A model generated the notes under the pieces. The model saw only the letters and a program-made list of their open reading frames with translations, was not told the DNA's origin and made no database searches. The position numbers were made by a program, and so were the translations under genes. Shown piece by piece: positions 9,436 through 16,392 of a stretch of DNA of 41,802 nucleotides. Positions within the stretch are counted from its first letter, which is position 1. Every line of letters starts with the position of its first letter. The DNA is taken from NCBI GenBank assembly GCA_030656075.1, contig JAUSOT010000242.1:1-41802 (forward strand), written 5' to 3'. Origin of the DNA: Candidatus Cloacimonadales bacterium. Its GTDB lineage: Bacteria > Cloacimonadota > Cloacimonadia > Cloacimonadales > TCS61.

Positions 9436-10074
9436 TTATACTCCAACTCTTTGGCATTCATCAGATATCGGGCAGGAATCACACTTTGGATTCCTCGGTG
9501 TGCAATGATTCTGGCCAAATGCCACCAGATATGAATTATAATTTATCCAAAATTTTTCCGGCAATTTTCCCCTCAACGCCATCTCCGTTTCCAACGGAGT
9601 TTTGGTTTTTATATAACCGAAGCGATTTGAAATTCTATGTACATGCGTGTCAACACAAATTGCAGGTTTCTTGAAAGCAACTGCCTGAACCAGATTAGCT
9701 GTTTTCCTGCCTACTCCCGGTAACTGAATCAAGTCGTCAATTTCATCAGGAATCACGTTGTTAAACTTTTGAGCTAAAACTCCAGGCAATTGTTTAAGGT
9801 GTTTTGCTTTGTTTCGGAAGAAACCGACTGGATAGATCATTTCTTCGATTTCTTCGACTGTAAATTTATTGAAATCTTCTGGATTATCAATCACTTGAAA
9901 AAGAAATTTCACCACTTTTGCAGTCGTTTCATCTTTGGTTCGTGCACTTAAAATCGTAGCTACTAAAACCTTGAATGGATCTTTGGTTTGTGCTGCAACC
10001 AAATCCACGATCGGAGTTTTGTACATTTGAAATTGATTCTGTAAAACTTCGTAAATCTTTTCTATATTTGGCAT
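9436..10074 (-). CDS. nth: Endonuclease III (DNA glycosylase / AP lyase)
   Basis: A 212-residue iron-sulfur DNA glycosylase that removes oxidised pyrimidines and nicks the abasic site. The helix-hairpin-helix motif LPGVGRKTANLVQ carries the catalytic Lys at about 124, and ICVDTHVHR carries the catalytic Asp at about 142. The C terminus has Cys191, Cys198, Cys201 and Cys207 in C-x6-C-x2-C-x5-C spacing, the [4Fe-4S] binding site. Length matches E. coli Nth. The frame is open further upstream into the tRNA-Pro gene, but the ATG at 10074 is preceded by AAGG and begins at the homologous position, so I use it. Confidence 0.95.
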   Translation of the reverse strand: MPNIEKIYEVLQNQFQMYKTPIVDLVAAQTKDPFKVLVATILSARTKDETTAKVVKFLFQVIDNPEDFNKFTVEEIEEMIYPVGFFRNKAKHLKQLPGVLAQKFNNVIPDEIDDLIQLPGVGRKTANLVQAVAFKKPAICVDTHVHRISNRFGYIKTKTPLETEMALRGKLPEKFWINYNSYLVAFGQNHCTPRNPKCDSCPISDECQRVGV

Positions 10075-10093
10075 AATTACCTTTTTCACAAAT

Positions 10094-10171
10094 TGGTCGG
10101 GATGAATGGATTTGAACCATCGACCTTTCGCCCCCCAGACGAACACGCTAACCGGACTGCGCTACATCCCG
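10094..10171 (-). tRNA. tRNA-Pro (GGG)
   Basis: The cloverleaf can be folded by eye. The acceptor arms CGGGATG and CATCCCG pair perfectly, the D stem is GCGC/GCGT, the anticodon stem TTCGT/GCGAA closes the loop CTGGGGG with anticodon GGG, and the T arm has loop TTCAAAT. Discriminator A and an encoded CCA end follow. It sits 19 bases upstream of nth in the same orientation, so it may share the transcript. Confidence 0.95.
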
Positions 10172-10228
10172 ACTGTGGACACAAATAAAAATCTACTTTT
10201 CCGTGACAAGTAATTTTTCATTCAAGAA

Positions 10229-10234
10229 TTGACA
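10229..10234 (+). promoter_or_regulatory. Candidate -35 element for the ABC-F gene
   Basis: A perfect TTGACA sits 38 bases before the ABC-F ATG in the 100-base divergent gap after tRNA-Pro. The base stretch 17 nucleotides downstream is AT-rich (AATTTA) but is not a good TATAAT, so only the -35 half is convincing. Confidence 0.35.
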
Positions 10235-10272
10235 TATTCAATTAACTTAGAAATTTAGACTTTGAGGAAATT

Positions 10273-12168
10273 ATGAGCATAATTAGTCTTTCAAACATTT
10301 CACATAATTTTGGAGATGACGACATCTTCAAGAATATCAGTTTTACCCTCGAGGATAACAGCCGCATTGGTTTAGTGGGAAGAAACGGCTCCGGCAAAAC
10401 AACTTTATTCAAGATTATTATTGAACGAATTTTGCCTAAAGAAGGATTTGTACACGTCGCCAAAAATCGGAAAATCGTTTATCTGACGCAAGAACCTGAA
10501 CTCGATGAAACCCAGACTCTGCAGGAATGCGTTTTGGAATCAAGACTGGATTATATTGATTTGAAACAAAAAATGGAAACAGCAGAAAATCAGCTTTCGG
10601 AAGATCACAGCGAACAAAACCTGGAAAAATATTCTCAGATCGTGCAGAAATTTGAACAGATCGACGGCTATAATTTCCAAACTGAGATGAAACTGGTTCT
10701 GACGAATCTGAAATTCCCTGAAAACGTTTGGAATCAAGGAATAGCCAAATTCAGTGGTGGTGAAAAAACTCGCATCCAACTGGCAAAATTTCTGCTCCAA
10801 TCATTCGATGCCATCCTGCTGGATGAGCCAACAAATCATCTCGACCTGGAAATGATCTACTGGCTTTCAAATTATTTGAATCGAATCGATAAACCGTATA
10901 TCATCATCTCGCACGACCGCCATTTTCTGGATACAACCGTCACCAAAATCGTAGAAATTAAAGATAAAACTCTGCATCATTACGGTGGAAATTACAGCTT
11001 TTATCGTGAAGAATCGGAATGCCGCGCCATCCTGCAGAAAAAAGAATACAAAAACCAGCAGAAAAAACTGAAAAAGATGGACGATCAGATCAAACAATAC
11101 CGCATCTGGGGAAGAGCGCGGGACAGCGAAGTGATGTTCAAGCGCGCAAAAGAACTGGAAAAAAGAAGAGAAAAGATCGAGGAAATTGCCAAACCTGCCA
11201 AAGCAAAAGCGATCAATTTAAACATCCAAACGAACGGCAGAAGCGGAAATGATGTTTACGTTTTGGAAAATCTCGCTTTCGGATTTCCGGGAAAAACGCT
11301 GGCAAAAAACGTGAATTTCAGAGTTGGCTACCAAAATAGAATTGCGGTTCTGGGCAGAAATGGTTGCGGAAAAACAACCCTGCTGCGTCTTTTTAATGGA
11401 GAACTCAAACCGCAAAAAGGTTTTTCTAAAAAAGGCGCCGGGCTCAATATCGGCTATTACGATCAGATGCATCTCATTCTGGATGATTCACTTACGGTTC
11501 AGGATACTTTGTGGAAATTAGTTCCCTTTGAAACGCGCGGTTATGTGCTTTCCTACCTGGCTCGTTTCGGTTTTCGGGGCGATGATGTCGACAAAAAAGT
11601 TGGCATCCTGAGCGGTGGAGAAAAAGCCAGATTATATCTGGCAAAACTAATTCACGAAAAACCCAATCTGCTCATTTTGGATGAACCGACAAATCACCTT
11701 GATATCGATATGATAAACAGCCTGGAAGAAGCGCTTTTAGAGTATGAAGGAACTATTATTTTCGTTTCGCACGACACTTATTTCATCGAGAAAATCGCCA
11801 AGCAAAAGTGGTTTTTCAGGAACGATACGATCGAGGAAACTGTGCTTGCCCTGGAAGAACTTTTTTCTGAAAAAGAAGAAATCATTAAAATTAATAAAAG
11901 CACTAAAATTAAAACGAAATCACAGAATATTAATCCCATCGTTCTGGAAAAATTTTATCAAAAGATTGAACTGGTAAATTCCAGAATCGAAGAACTGAAC
12001 GCTGCAGTTGAAAGTCTGGAAGCTGAGTTTCATAAACCGGAAACTTACAAAAACGATAAAACTGTGAAAAAACTGACGAAAGAAATCAATGATAAAAAAT
12101 TGGAATTGAATTTCCTAAAAGTTGAATTGGATAATTTAGAACATGAATATTTGGAATTGTCGGAATAG
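10273..12168 (+). CDS. ABC-F family ATPase
   Basis: A 631-residue soluble twin-ATPase of the ABC-F family, which acts on ribosomes (translation factors or antibiotic-protection proteins) rather than in transport. The first domain has Walker A GRNGSGKTT at 36-44, signature FSGGEKTRIQLAKFLL near 158 and Walker B ILLDEPTNHLDLEM. The second has GRNGCGKTT near 360, LSGGEKARLYLAKLI near 450 and LLILDEPTNHLDIDM. A linker rich in Lys/Arg (about 245-300) matches the P-site tRNA-interaction motif region. Residues from about 560 to 631 form a charged coiled coil like the C-terminal domain of Uup/YdiF types. There are no membrane segments. A specific subfamily or resistance role cannot be assigned. Confidence 0.93.
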   Translation: MSIISLSNISHNFGDDDIFKNISFTLEDNSRIGLVGRNGSGKTTLFKIIIERILPKEGFVHVAKNRKIVYLTQEPELDETQTLQECVLESRLDYIDLKQKMETAENQLSEDHSEQNLEKYSQIVQKFEQIDGYNFQTEMKLVLTNLKFPENVWNQGIAKFSGGEKTRIQLAKFLLQSFDAILLDEPTNHLDLEMIYWLSNYLNRIDKPYIIISHDRHFLDTTVTKIVEIKDKTLHHYGGNYSFYREESECRAILQKKEYKNQQKKLKKMDDQIKQYRIWGRARDSEVMFKRAKELEKRREKIEEIAKPAKAKAINLNIQTNGRSGNDVYVLENLAFGFPGKTLAKNVNFRVGYQNRIAVLGRNGCGKTTLLRLFNGELKPQKGFSKKGAGLNIGYYDQMHLILDDSLTVQDTLWKLVPFETRGYVLSYLARFGFRGDDVDKKVGILSGGEKARLYLAKLIHEKPNLLILDEPTNHLDIDMINSLEEALLEYEGTIIFVSHDTYFIEKIAKQKWFFRNDTIEETVLALEELFSEKEEIIKINKSTKIKTKSQNINPIVLEKFYQKIELVNSRIEELNAAVESLEAEFHKPETYKNDKTVKKLTKEINDKKLELNFLKVELDNLEHEYLELSE

Positions 12169-12229
12169 TGAACACCCCCGCCACCTCTTACGCAAAGAGG
12201 GGAGTGATTCTGATTTGAATCAAATCCAG

Positions 12230-12249
12230 CCCACGATTTTAATCGTGGG
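12230..12249. repeat. Palindrome CCCACGATT / AATCGTGGG
   Basis: A perfect 9-base stem with a 2-base centre lies 62 bases after the ABC-F stop. No T-run follows, so it is more likely a dispersed palindromic repeat than a simple intrinsic terminator. A weaker hairpin CCTCTT/AAGAGG lies just before it at about 12184-12200. The rest of the 241-base gap before the next gene holds no recognisable gene. Confidence 0.7.
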
Positions 12250-12371
12250 GAAAATGGGAAACACTACTTTTTCTAACCGTTTCAACAGTTTAACTCGGTC
12301 GTTCTTAACTCAAGTCTTTGGTGAAGAAAAACGGAAGAAATCCAAATTCTTAAGTCAAGTCCGACTTACAA

Positions 12372-12397
12372 TTCATCCGCGTTCATCCGCGGCTAAA
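12372..12397 (+). repeat. Doubled TTCATCCGCG motif ending in GGCTAAA
   Basis: TTCATCCGCG occurs twice back to back and ends GGCTAAATAA, directly abutting the ribosome site AAGGAG of the next gene. The layout (short word, same word, GGC-AAA) is like the TTCGGTG...TTCGGTGGCAAA repeats near 36150-36260, so I see these as one loose repeat type. Confidence 0.5.
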
Positions 12398-12409
12398 TAA
12401 GGAGATCCT

Positions 12410-13381
12410 ATGAACATCGGATTCACTACTTCTTTTCCTGTGGAAATAGTCTTTGCTGCAGGACACACACCCATCGATCTGAACAATATTTTCGTTATAG
12501 GAAATGCCGGGAAATTCGTAGAAGAAGCCGAATTTGAAGGTTATCCGCGCAATATTTGCAGTTGGATAAAAGGCATGTACAGCGTGGTTTTGTCTTCCAA
12601 CCTCGATGCTGTGATCGGGGTGGTGGAAGGTGACTGTTCCAATACACATTCCCTGATGGCAACCTTGCAGGATAAAAATATCGAGGTGATTCCATTTTCC
12701 TTTCCCCACGACAAAAACAGGAAAAAACTCGAAGCGGAAATTGATAAGTTAGAAAAGTATTTTGGTGTCACCCGCCAGCAAGTTTTGGAAGTGAAAAAAC
12801 GTCTCGATAAAATCCGCCAAAAACTGATCAGATTGGATGAATTAACCTGGAAGGAAAACAAAGTTACTGGACTTGAAAACCATCTCTGGCTGGTCAATTC
12901 CTCTGATTTCAATGGCGATCCGGATGATTTTGAAAAGAGACTCGATGCATTCCTGCAAGAAGTTCAAAATCGAAAACCGTTCCAAACTGATTTTCGCTTT
13001 GGTTTTCTCGGCGTTCCGCCCATCATTGATGACTTGTACGATTTTCTTTTGGAACAAAAAGTAAATGTGGTTTTCAATGAAATTCAACGCCAGTTTTCCA
13101 TGCCGTATTTAGAGGAAAATCTGATCGATCAATATCTGCGATATACCTACCCCTACTCTGTTTTTAATCGTTTGGAAGATATAAAATCCGAAATTAAAAA
13201 ACGAAGATTGGATGCGGTGATCAGTTATTCCCAGTCGTTCTGTCACCGCCAGATCGATAACATTCTGATCAAAAAATATGTGGACATCCCGGTGCTGACT
13301 ATCGAAGGTGATCAACCGGGAGAATTGGATGCCAGAACGAAACTCCGAATCGAGAGTTTTCTGGATATGTTGAGATATTAG
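12410..13381 (+). CDS. 2-hydroxyacyl-CoA dehydratase D-component family protein (single subunit)
   Basis: A 323-residue soluble protein of the HgdB/FldC (HGD-D) family, which in characterised members binds a [4Fe-4S] cluster used in radical dehydration or double-cubane reductase chemistry. It has exactly three cysteines, each in a family-like position: Cys50 (YPRNICSWIKG), Cys76 (VEGDCSNTHSL) and Cys278 (SQSFCHRQIDN). These could be the three protein ligands of the cluster. The end EGDQPGELDARTKLRIESFLDML matches the family's closing motif. The usual BadF/HgdC-type activator ATPase and a second subunit are absent from the window, so the substrate is open. The start follows GGAG with normal spacing. 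Confidence 0.75.
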   Translation: MNIGFTTSFPVEIVFAAGHTPIDLNNIFVIGNAGKFVEEAEFEGYPRNICSWIKGMYSVVLSSNLDAVIGVVEGDCSNTHSLMATLQDKNIEVIPFSFPHDKNRKKLEAEIDKLEKYFGVTRQQVLEVKKRLDKIRQKLIRLDELTWKENKVTGLENHLWLVNSSDFNGDPDDFEKRLDAFLQEVQNRKPFQTDFRFGFLGVPPIIDDLYDFLLEQKVNVVFNEIQRQFSMPYLEENLIDQYLRYTYPYSVFNRLEDIKSEIKKRRLDAVISYSQSFCHRQIDNILIKKYVDIPVLTIEGDQPGELDARTKLRIESFLDMLRY

Positions 13382-13383
13382 CA

Positions 13384-13407
13384 ATCGCAAACAAGGAAGT
13401 TTGCGAT
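13384..13407. repeat. Palindrome ATCGCAAAC / GTTTGCGAT followed by ACGAG
   Basis: A perfect 9-base stem with a 6-base loop lies between the dehydratase-family gene and the 459-residue gene and is followed by ACGAG. A second small hairpin (TCAAAG/CTTTGA) follows near 13417-13434. The stem-CAAAC-loop-GTTTG-stem-ACGAG layout recurs at 17522 and, inside a gene, at 32333. Confidence 0.75.
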
Positions 13408-13457
13408 ACGAGTAACTCAAAGCTTCGTCTTTGAAAAAATAATATCGGAGAATTTTT

Positions 13458-14837
13458 ATGAAAATGAGCATTAAACAAGCAGTGCTGGAATTACAGAAAA
13501 TTGCTGCAATTACTACATTCGACGAATTTCTGGAAAATGTGAGAACCAAAACCGGGACTGTTCTAACCACATCCCGTTTATCCAATGAAATCTCGAAAGA
13601 AATTGAAAAAGAAGATGAAATTGTAGTATCTGTATTGAATCAGACAGAATTGCTTTATCGTTCAAAACTTGCCGAAAATGCCAAAATCATCGTCAAAATC
13701 ACCGAAGAAGAACGACAGAATCACAAACTTTACATTGGACATAGGTTAATGCCTTTCTTAAATCCGAATGTTTTTAATTCCCTGAATTTGCAGTTTGAAG
13801 ATGAGCAGGGAACGCATCTGCAACTCACTCAGGATAAAGTTACTTTTGAAGTTGCCATGCAGTATGTTATGTTTATGAATAGCTATCTTTTAAATGATCA
13901 TTTCCATGATGAAATTGTTACGCTGAATTGTTTGAACATATCCAATTTTCATCCCAAAATCAAGATTTTTGAAATTACTTTCTTAGATTATGCAAACCAG
14001 AAATTCAAAATTCAGCCCTTATCCGAACCTGAATATTTGCAACGCTATTTTCTGAACCGGAAGAAAGATGCTGATCTTTGGAATGGTGTGAAGAAAATTG
14101 TGAACAAAGATGCACAATTTCATTCTGTGGATCATACTCTGCTATGCGCTTACTATCATTTTGCCTTCGAAAATATCACTGCTCCAGGATCACCATTTTC
14201 GTTAGTTTACAATAATCAGCGGGATTGTGAAGTGCAAACCAGTCATAATGGCTCATTTTTCATGTCGGAAGAAAAAAGCAAACATCTGTTGGAAGCGTCA
14301 TTAAAAAACCGGGAATTTGGCAAAGCCAAGGATATGGAAGGCATCTTGCACGAAATGGGAATATCATTTAATTCCGATTTCCTCTACCTTCTGATGATCG
14401 CAGATCTGATTGATGATGAAGAAATTGATGATGATTATATATTAGATGAAATTTTGGAAGTCGATTATCGCATGCAAAATGCGCAGCAGCGGCAAAACTT
14501 GGAAAAAGCTTATAATAAATTAAGAAATAAAGCAATGGCCAACTTCAACCAGTTTGATCTCAGCAAAATGTCTGTAAATTACCTGGAACGCCTAATTGAG
14601 GTGGAGGAAGAAATAATTTTCCTGATCCGGGATTTCGATCAGAAAGAAGAAATGCCGTATGAAAAGAAAATGAATGTACTGATGCCGTTGTTAGATGCTG
14701 ACAGGTTGATTTCCTTCATGATCAGTAATTTTGTAAAATATAAAACTGTCGATCCTCAGGAGTATAAAAATTTTAATAAATTGAAATCCCAGATATTAGC
14801 GTTGATCGGTCAATTGCGTAAATCCTTTGAATTATAG
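13458..14837 (+). CDS. Protein of unknown function, 459 residues
   Basis: I do not recognise this protein. It is clearly coding: it has a GGAG ribosome site, normal codon use and a length of 459. It is predicted cytoplasmic, with no signal peptide and no membrane segment. Residues about 1-80 are charged helical sequence, about 85-190 look mixed alpha/beta, and a sharply acidic patch lies near residues 312-330 (DLIDDEEIDDDYILDEILE). The last 120 residues are predicted helical with several Leu/Ile heptads. It contains only a few scattered Cys and His residues and no metal-binding cluster. It precedes the GNAT gene by 9 bases and probably shares its transcript with it and mtnA. Confidence 0.75.
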   Translation: MKMSIKQAVLELQKIAAITTFDEFLENVRTKTGTVLTTSRLSNEISKEIEKEDEIVVSVLNQTELLYRSKLAENAKIIVKITEEERQNHKLYIGHRLMPFLNPNVFNSLNLQFEDEQGTHLQLTQDKVTFEVAMQYVMFMNSYLLNDHFHDEIVTLNCLNISNFHPKIKIFEITFLDYANQKFKIQPLSEPEYLQRYFLNRKKDADLWNGVKKIVNKDAQFHSVDHTLLCAYYHFAFENITAPGSPFSLVYNNQRDCEVQTSHNGSFFMSEEKSKHLLEASLKNREFGKAKDMEGILHEMGISFNSDFLYLLMIADLIDDEEIDDDYILDEILEVDYRMQNAQQRQNLEKAYNKLRNKAMANFNQFDLSKMSVNYLERLIEVEEEIIFLIRDFDQKEEMPYEKKMNVLMPLLDADRLISFMISNFVKYKTVDPQEYKNFNKLKSQILALIGQLRKSFEL

Positions 14838-14846
14838 GAATAGTCA

Positions 14847-15299
14847 ATGTACAAGATTAAAATCGTCGAACCCAAAAGCAAAAAGGAATTCGAAGCTTAT
14901 TATTTTTTACGCTGGCAAGTTTTACGAAAGCCCTGGAATCAACCTCCCGGAACTGAAAAGGATGAATTGGAGTCGCAAAGTATTCATCTCATGGCTGTTT
15001 TAAATAATAAAGTTATCGGCTGCGGAAGAGGACATTTTATTACATCTAAACAAGCGCAAATCCGTTGGATGGCTGTGGCTGAGGATTTTCGAAAAAACGG
15101 TGTCGGCACAGAAATTCTGAAAGAACTGGAAAAAAGGATTTTTGCCAAAGGTGCTACCGAGATCATTCTGAAAGCAAGAGAAAAAGCCGTTTCACTTTAC
15201 CAAAAACATGGCTACGAAATATATGATGACGGTGAAATTATGTTTGGTGAGATCATGCACTATTGGATGAAGAAAATTGTTATAAAAGAGAAAGCATGA
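14847..15299 (+). CDS. GNAT family N-acetyltransferase
   Basis: A 150-residue acetyl-CoA-dependent acyltransferase of the GNAT fold. The N terminus contains FLRWQVLRKPWNQPPGTEKDELE, a pattern of a GNAT subgroup with conserved LR..VLR and E.D.E. Motif A is IRWMAVAEDFRKNGVGTEILKELE, including the R-x-x-G-x-G/A acetyl-CoA pyrophosphate loop. Motif B follows as EIILKAREKAVSLYQKHGYE, with the tyrosine that usually acts as general acid. The acceptor (small molecule, peptide or protein) is unknown. Its stop overlaps the mtnA start as ATGA, so it is translationally coupled to methylthioribose-phosphate isomerase. Confidence 0.88.
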   Translation: MYKIKIVEPKSKKEFEAYYFLRWQVLRKPWNQPPGTEKDELESQSIHLMAVLNNKVIGCGRGHFITSKQAQIRWMAVAEDFRKNGVGTEILKELEKRIFAKGATEIILKAREKAVSLYQKHGYEIYDDGEIMFGEIMHYWMKKIVIKEKA

Positions 15300-16342
15300 A
15301 AGTCAACGGCAAAAACTATCGCACAGTTTGGATGGAGAGCAGTTCTGTTTTCCTGATCGAACAAAATCTGCTGCCTTTTAAATTTGAAATTTTCGAATCA
15401 AAATGTTATAAAGAAACCTGTCTGTCGATCAAGAACATGTTGGTGAGGGGCGCTGGAGCAATCGGAACTGCTGCCGGATTTGCTATGACTCAAGCTTTTC
15501 TGCAAGCACCCAAAGATGGTTTTTGGGAATTTGTGGAAACAGCCAAAAAGGAAATCGAAGCAACCAGGCCGACTGCGCAGAATCTTTTTCACGCCACAAA
15601 TCTGGTTTTCGAAGCTGCCCGGAATTCAGATGATCCTATAAAATCTGCCGTAGAAACAGCGCAAGCTGTTGCCGATAAAGATGCGGAAGATTCCCATAAG
15701 ATAGGTGAGTTTGGTAACGAATTGATCCAAGACGGATTCCGCATTCTCACACACTGCAATGCCGGCTGGCTGGCTTTTACGGATTTCGGTACTGCACTCT
15801 CCCCCATTTACTTAGCCCATCAAACAGGGAAAAATATTTTTGTTTATGTGGATGAAACCCGTCCCCGCGGTCAGGGAGCACGACTTACCGCCTGGGAACT
15901 GCAGAACGAAGGCATTCCGCATCTGATAATTCCCGACAATGCTGCCGCACATTTGATGCAGCAGGGAAAGATCGATCTGGTGATCGTGGGAGCGGACAGA
16001 ATCGCTGCCAACGGTGATGTTGCTAATAAAATCGGTACTTTGGAAAAAGCGATCTGCGCCAGAGAATTTGGCATTCCATTTTATGTGGCAGCCCCAACTT
16101 CAACATTCGATGAATCCTGTCCGACTGGAAAAGACATTCCCATCGAAGGGCGATCTTCTGAGGAAGTATTGTATCAAACCGGGCCAGATGAAAATGGAGA
16201 AATGCATAAAATATTGGTTTGTTCTCCCGGCTCGGATGCGTTCAATCCGGCTTTTGATGTGACTCCGGCAAAATACATAACTGGCATCATAACTGAGAAA
16301 GGAATAATTAAAAATTCGATTGTCCGGATAATTGATAATTGA
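15296..16342 (+). CDS. mtnA: 5-methylthioribose-1-phosphate isomerase (or 5-deoxyribose-1-phosphate isomerase)
   Basis: A 348-residue isomerase of the eIF2B-related MtnA family that converts methylthioribose-1-phosphate (or deoxyribose-1-phosphate analogues) into the ribulose form. Family landmarks are RGAGAIGTAAGF at 51, TRPTAQNLFHA at 90, LTHCNAGWLA with catalytic Cys154, DETRPRGQGARLTAWEL at 187, and VIVGADRIAANGDVANKIGT with catalytic Asp234. I start at the ATG that overlaps the GNAT stop because it reaches the conserved N terminus MKVNGKNYRTVWME; an upstream in-frame extension lies inside the GNAT gene. Its neighbours, a class II aldolase and an MTA/SAH-type deaminase, point to one nucleoside-salvage route. 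Confidence 0.93.
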   Translation: MKVNGKNYRTVWMESSSVFLIEQNLLPFKFEIFESKCYKETCLSIKNMLVRGAGAIGTAAGFAMTQAFLQAPKDGFWEFVETAKKEIEATRPTAQNLFHATNLVFEAARNSDDPIKSAVETAQAVADKDAEDSHKIGEFGNELIQDGFRILTHCNAGWLAFTDFGTALSPIYLAHQTGKNIFVYVDETRPRGQGARLTAWELQNEGIPHLIIPDNAAAHLMQQGKIDLVIVGADRIAANGDVANKIGTLEKAICAREFGIPFYVAAPTSTFDESCPTGKDIPIEGRSSEEVLYQTGPDENGEMHKILVCSPGSDAFNPAFDVTPAKYITGIITEKGIIKNSIVRIIDN

Positions 16343-16392
16343 AATTCCCCTCTCGAGAGGGGTAACCAACTCGTCTGGTCGGGGTGTGTAAT
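16343..16392 (+). repeat. Left palindromic end of the DUF559 cassette
   Basis: The sequence reads palindrome CCCCTCTCGAGAGGGG (16347-16362), then the small stem ACCA/TGGT, then GGGGTGTGT and the DUF559 ATG. The GGGG lies about 8 bases before that ATG and may act as its ribosome site, so the repeat could supply translation signals. Confidence 0.7.

Noticed and set aside
12541-12912. A 123-codon minus-strand frame antisense to the dehydratase-family gene
   Set aside because: It lies entirely within a well-supported gene on the other strand.
15230-15300. SAM-type riboswitch ahead of mtnA
   Set aside because: mtnA overlaps the stop of the GNAT gene, leaving no leader region in which a riboswitch could fold.
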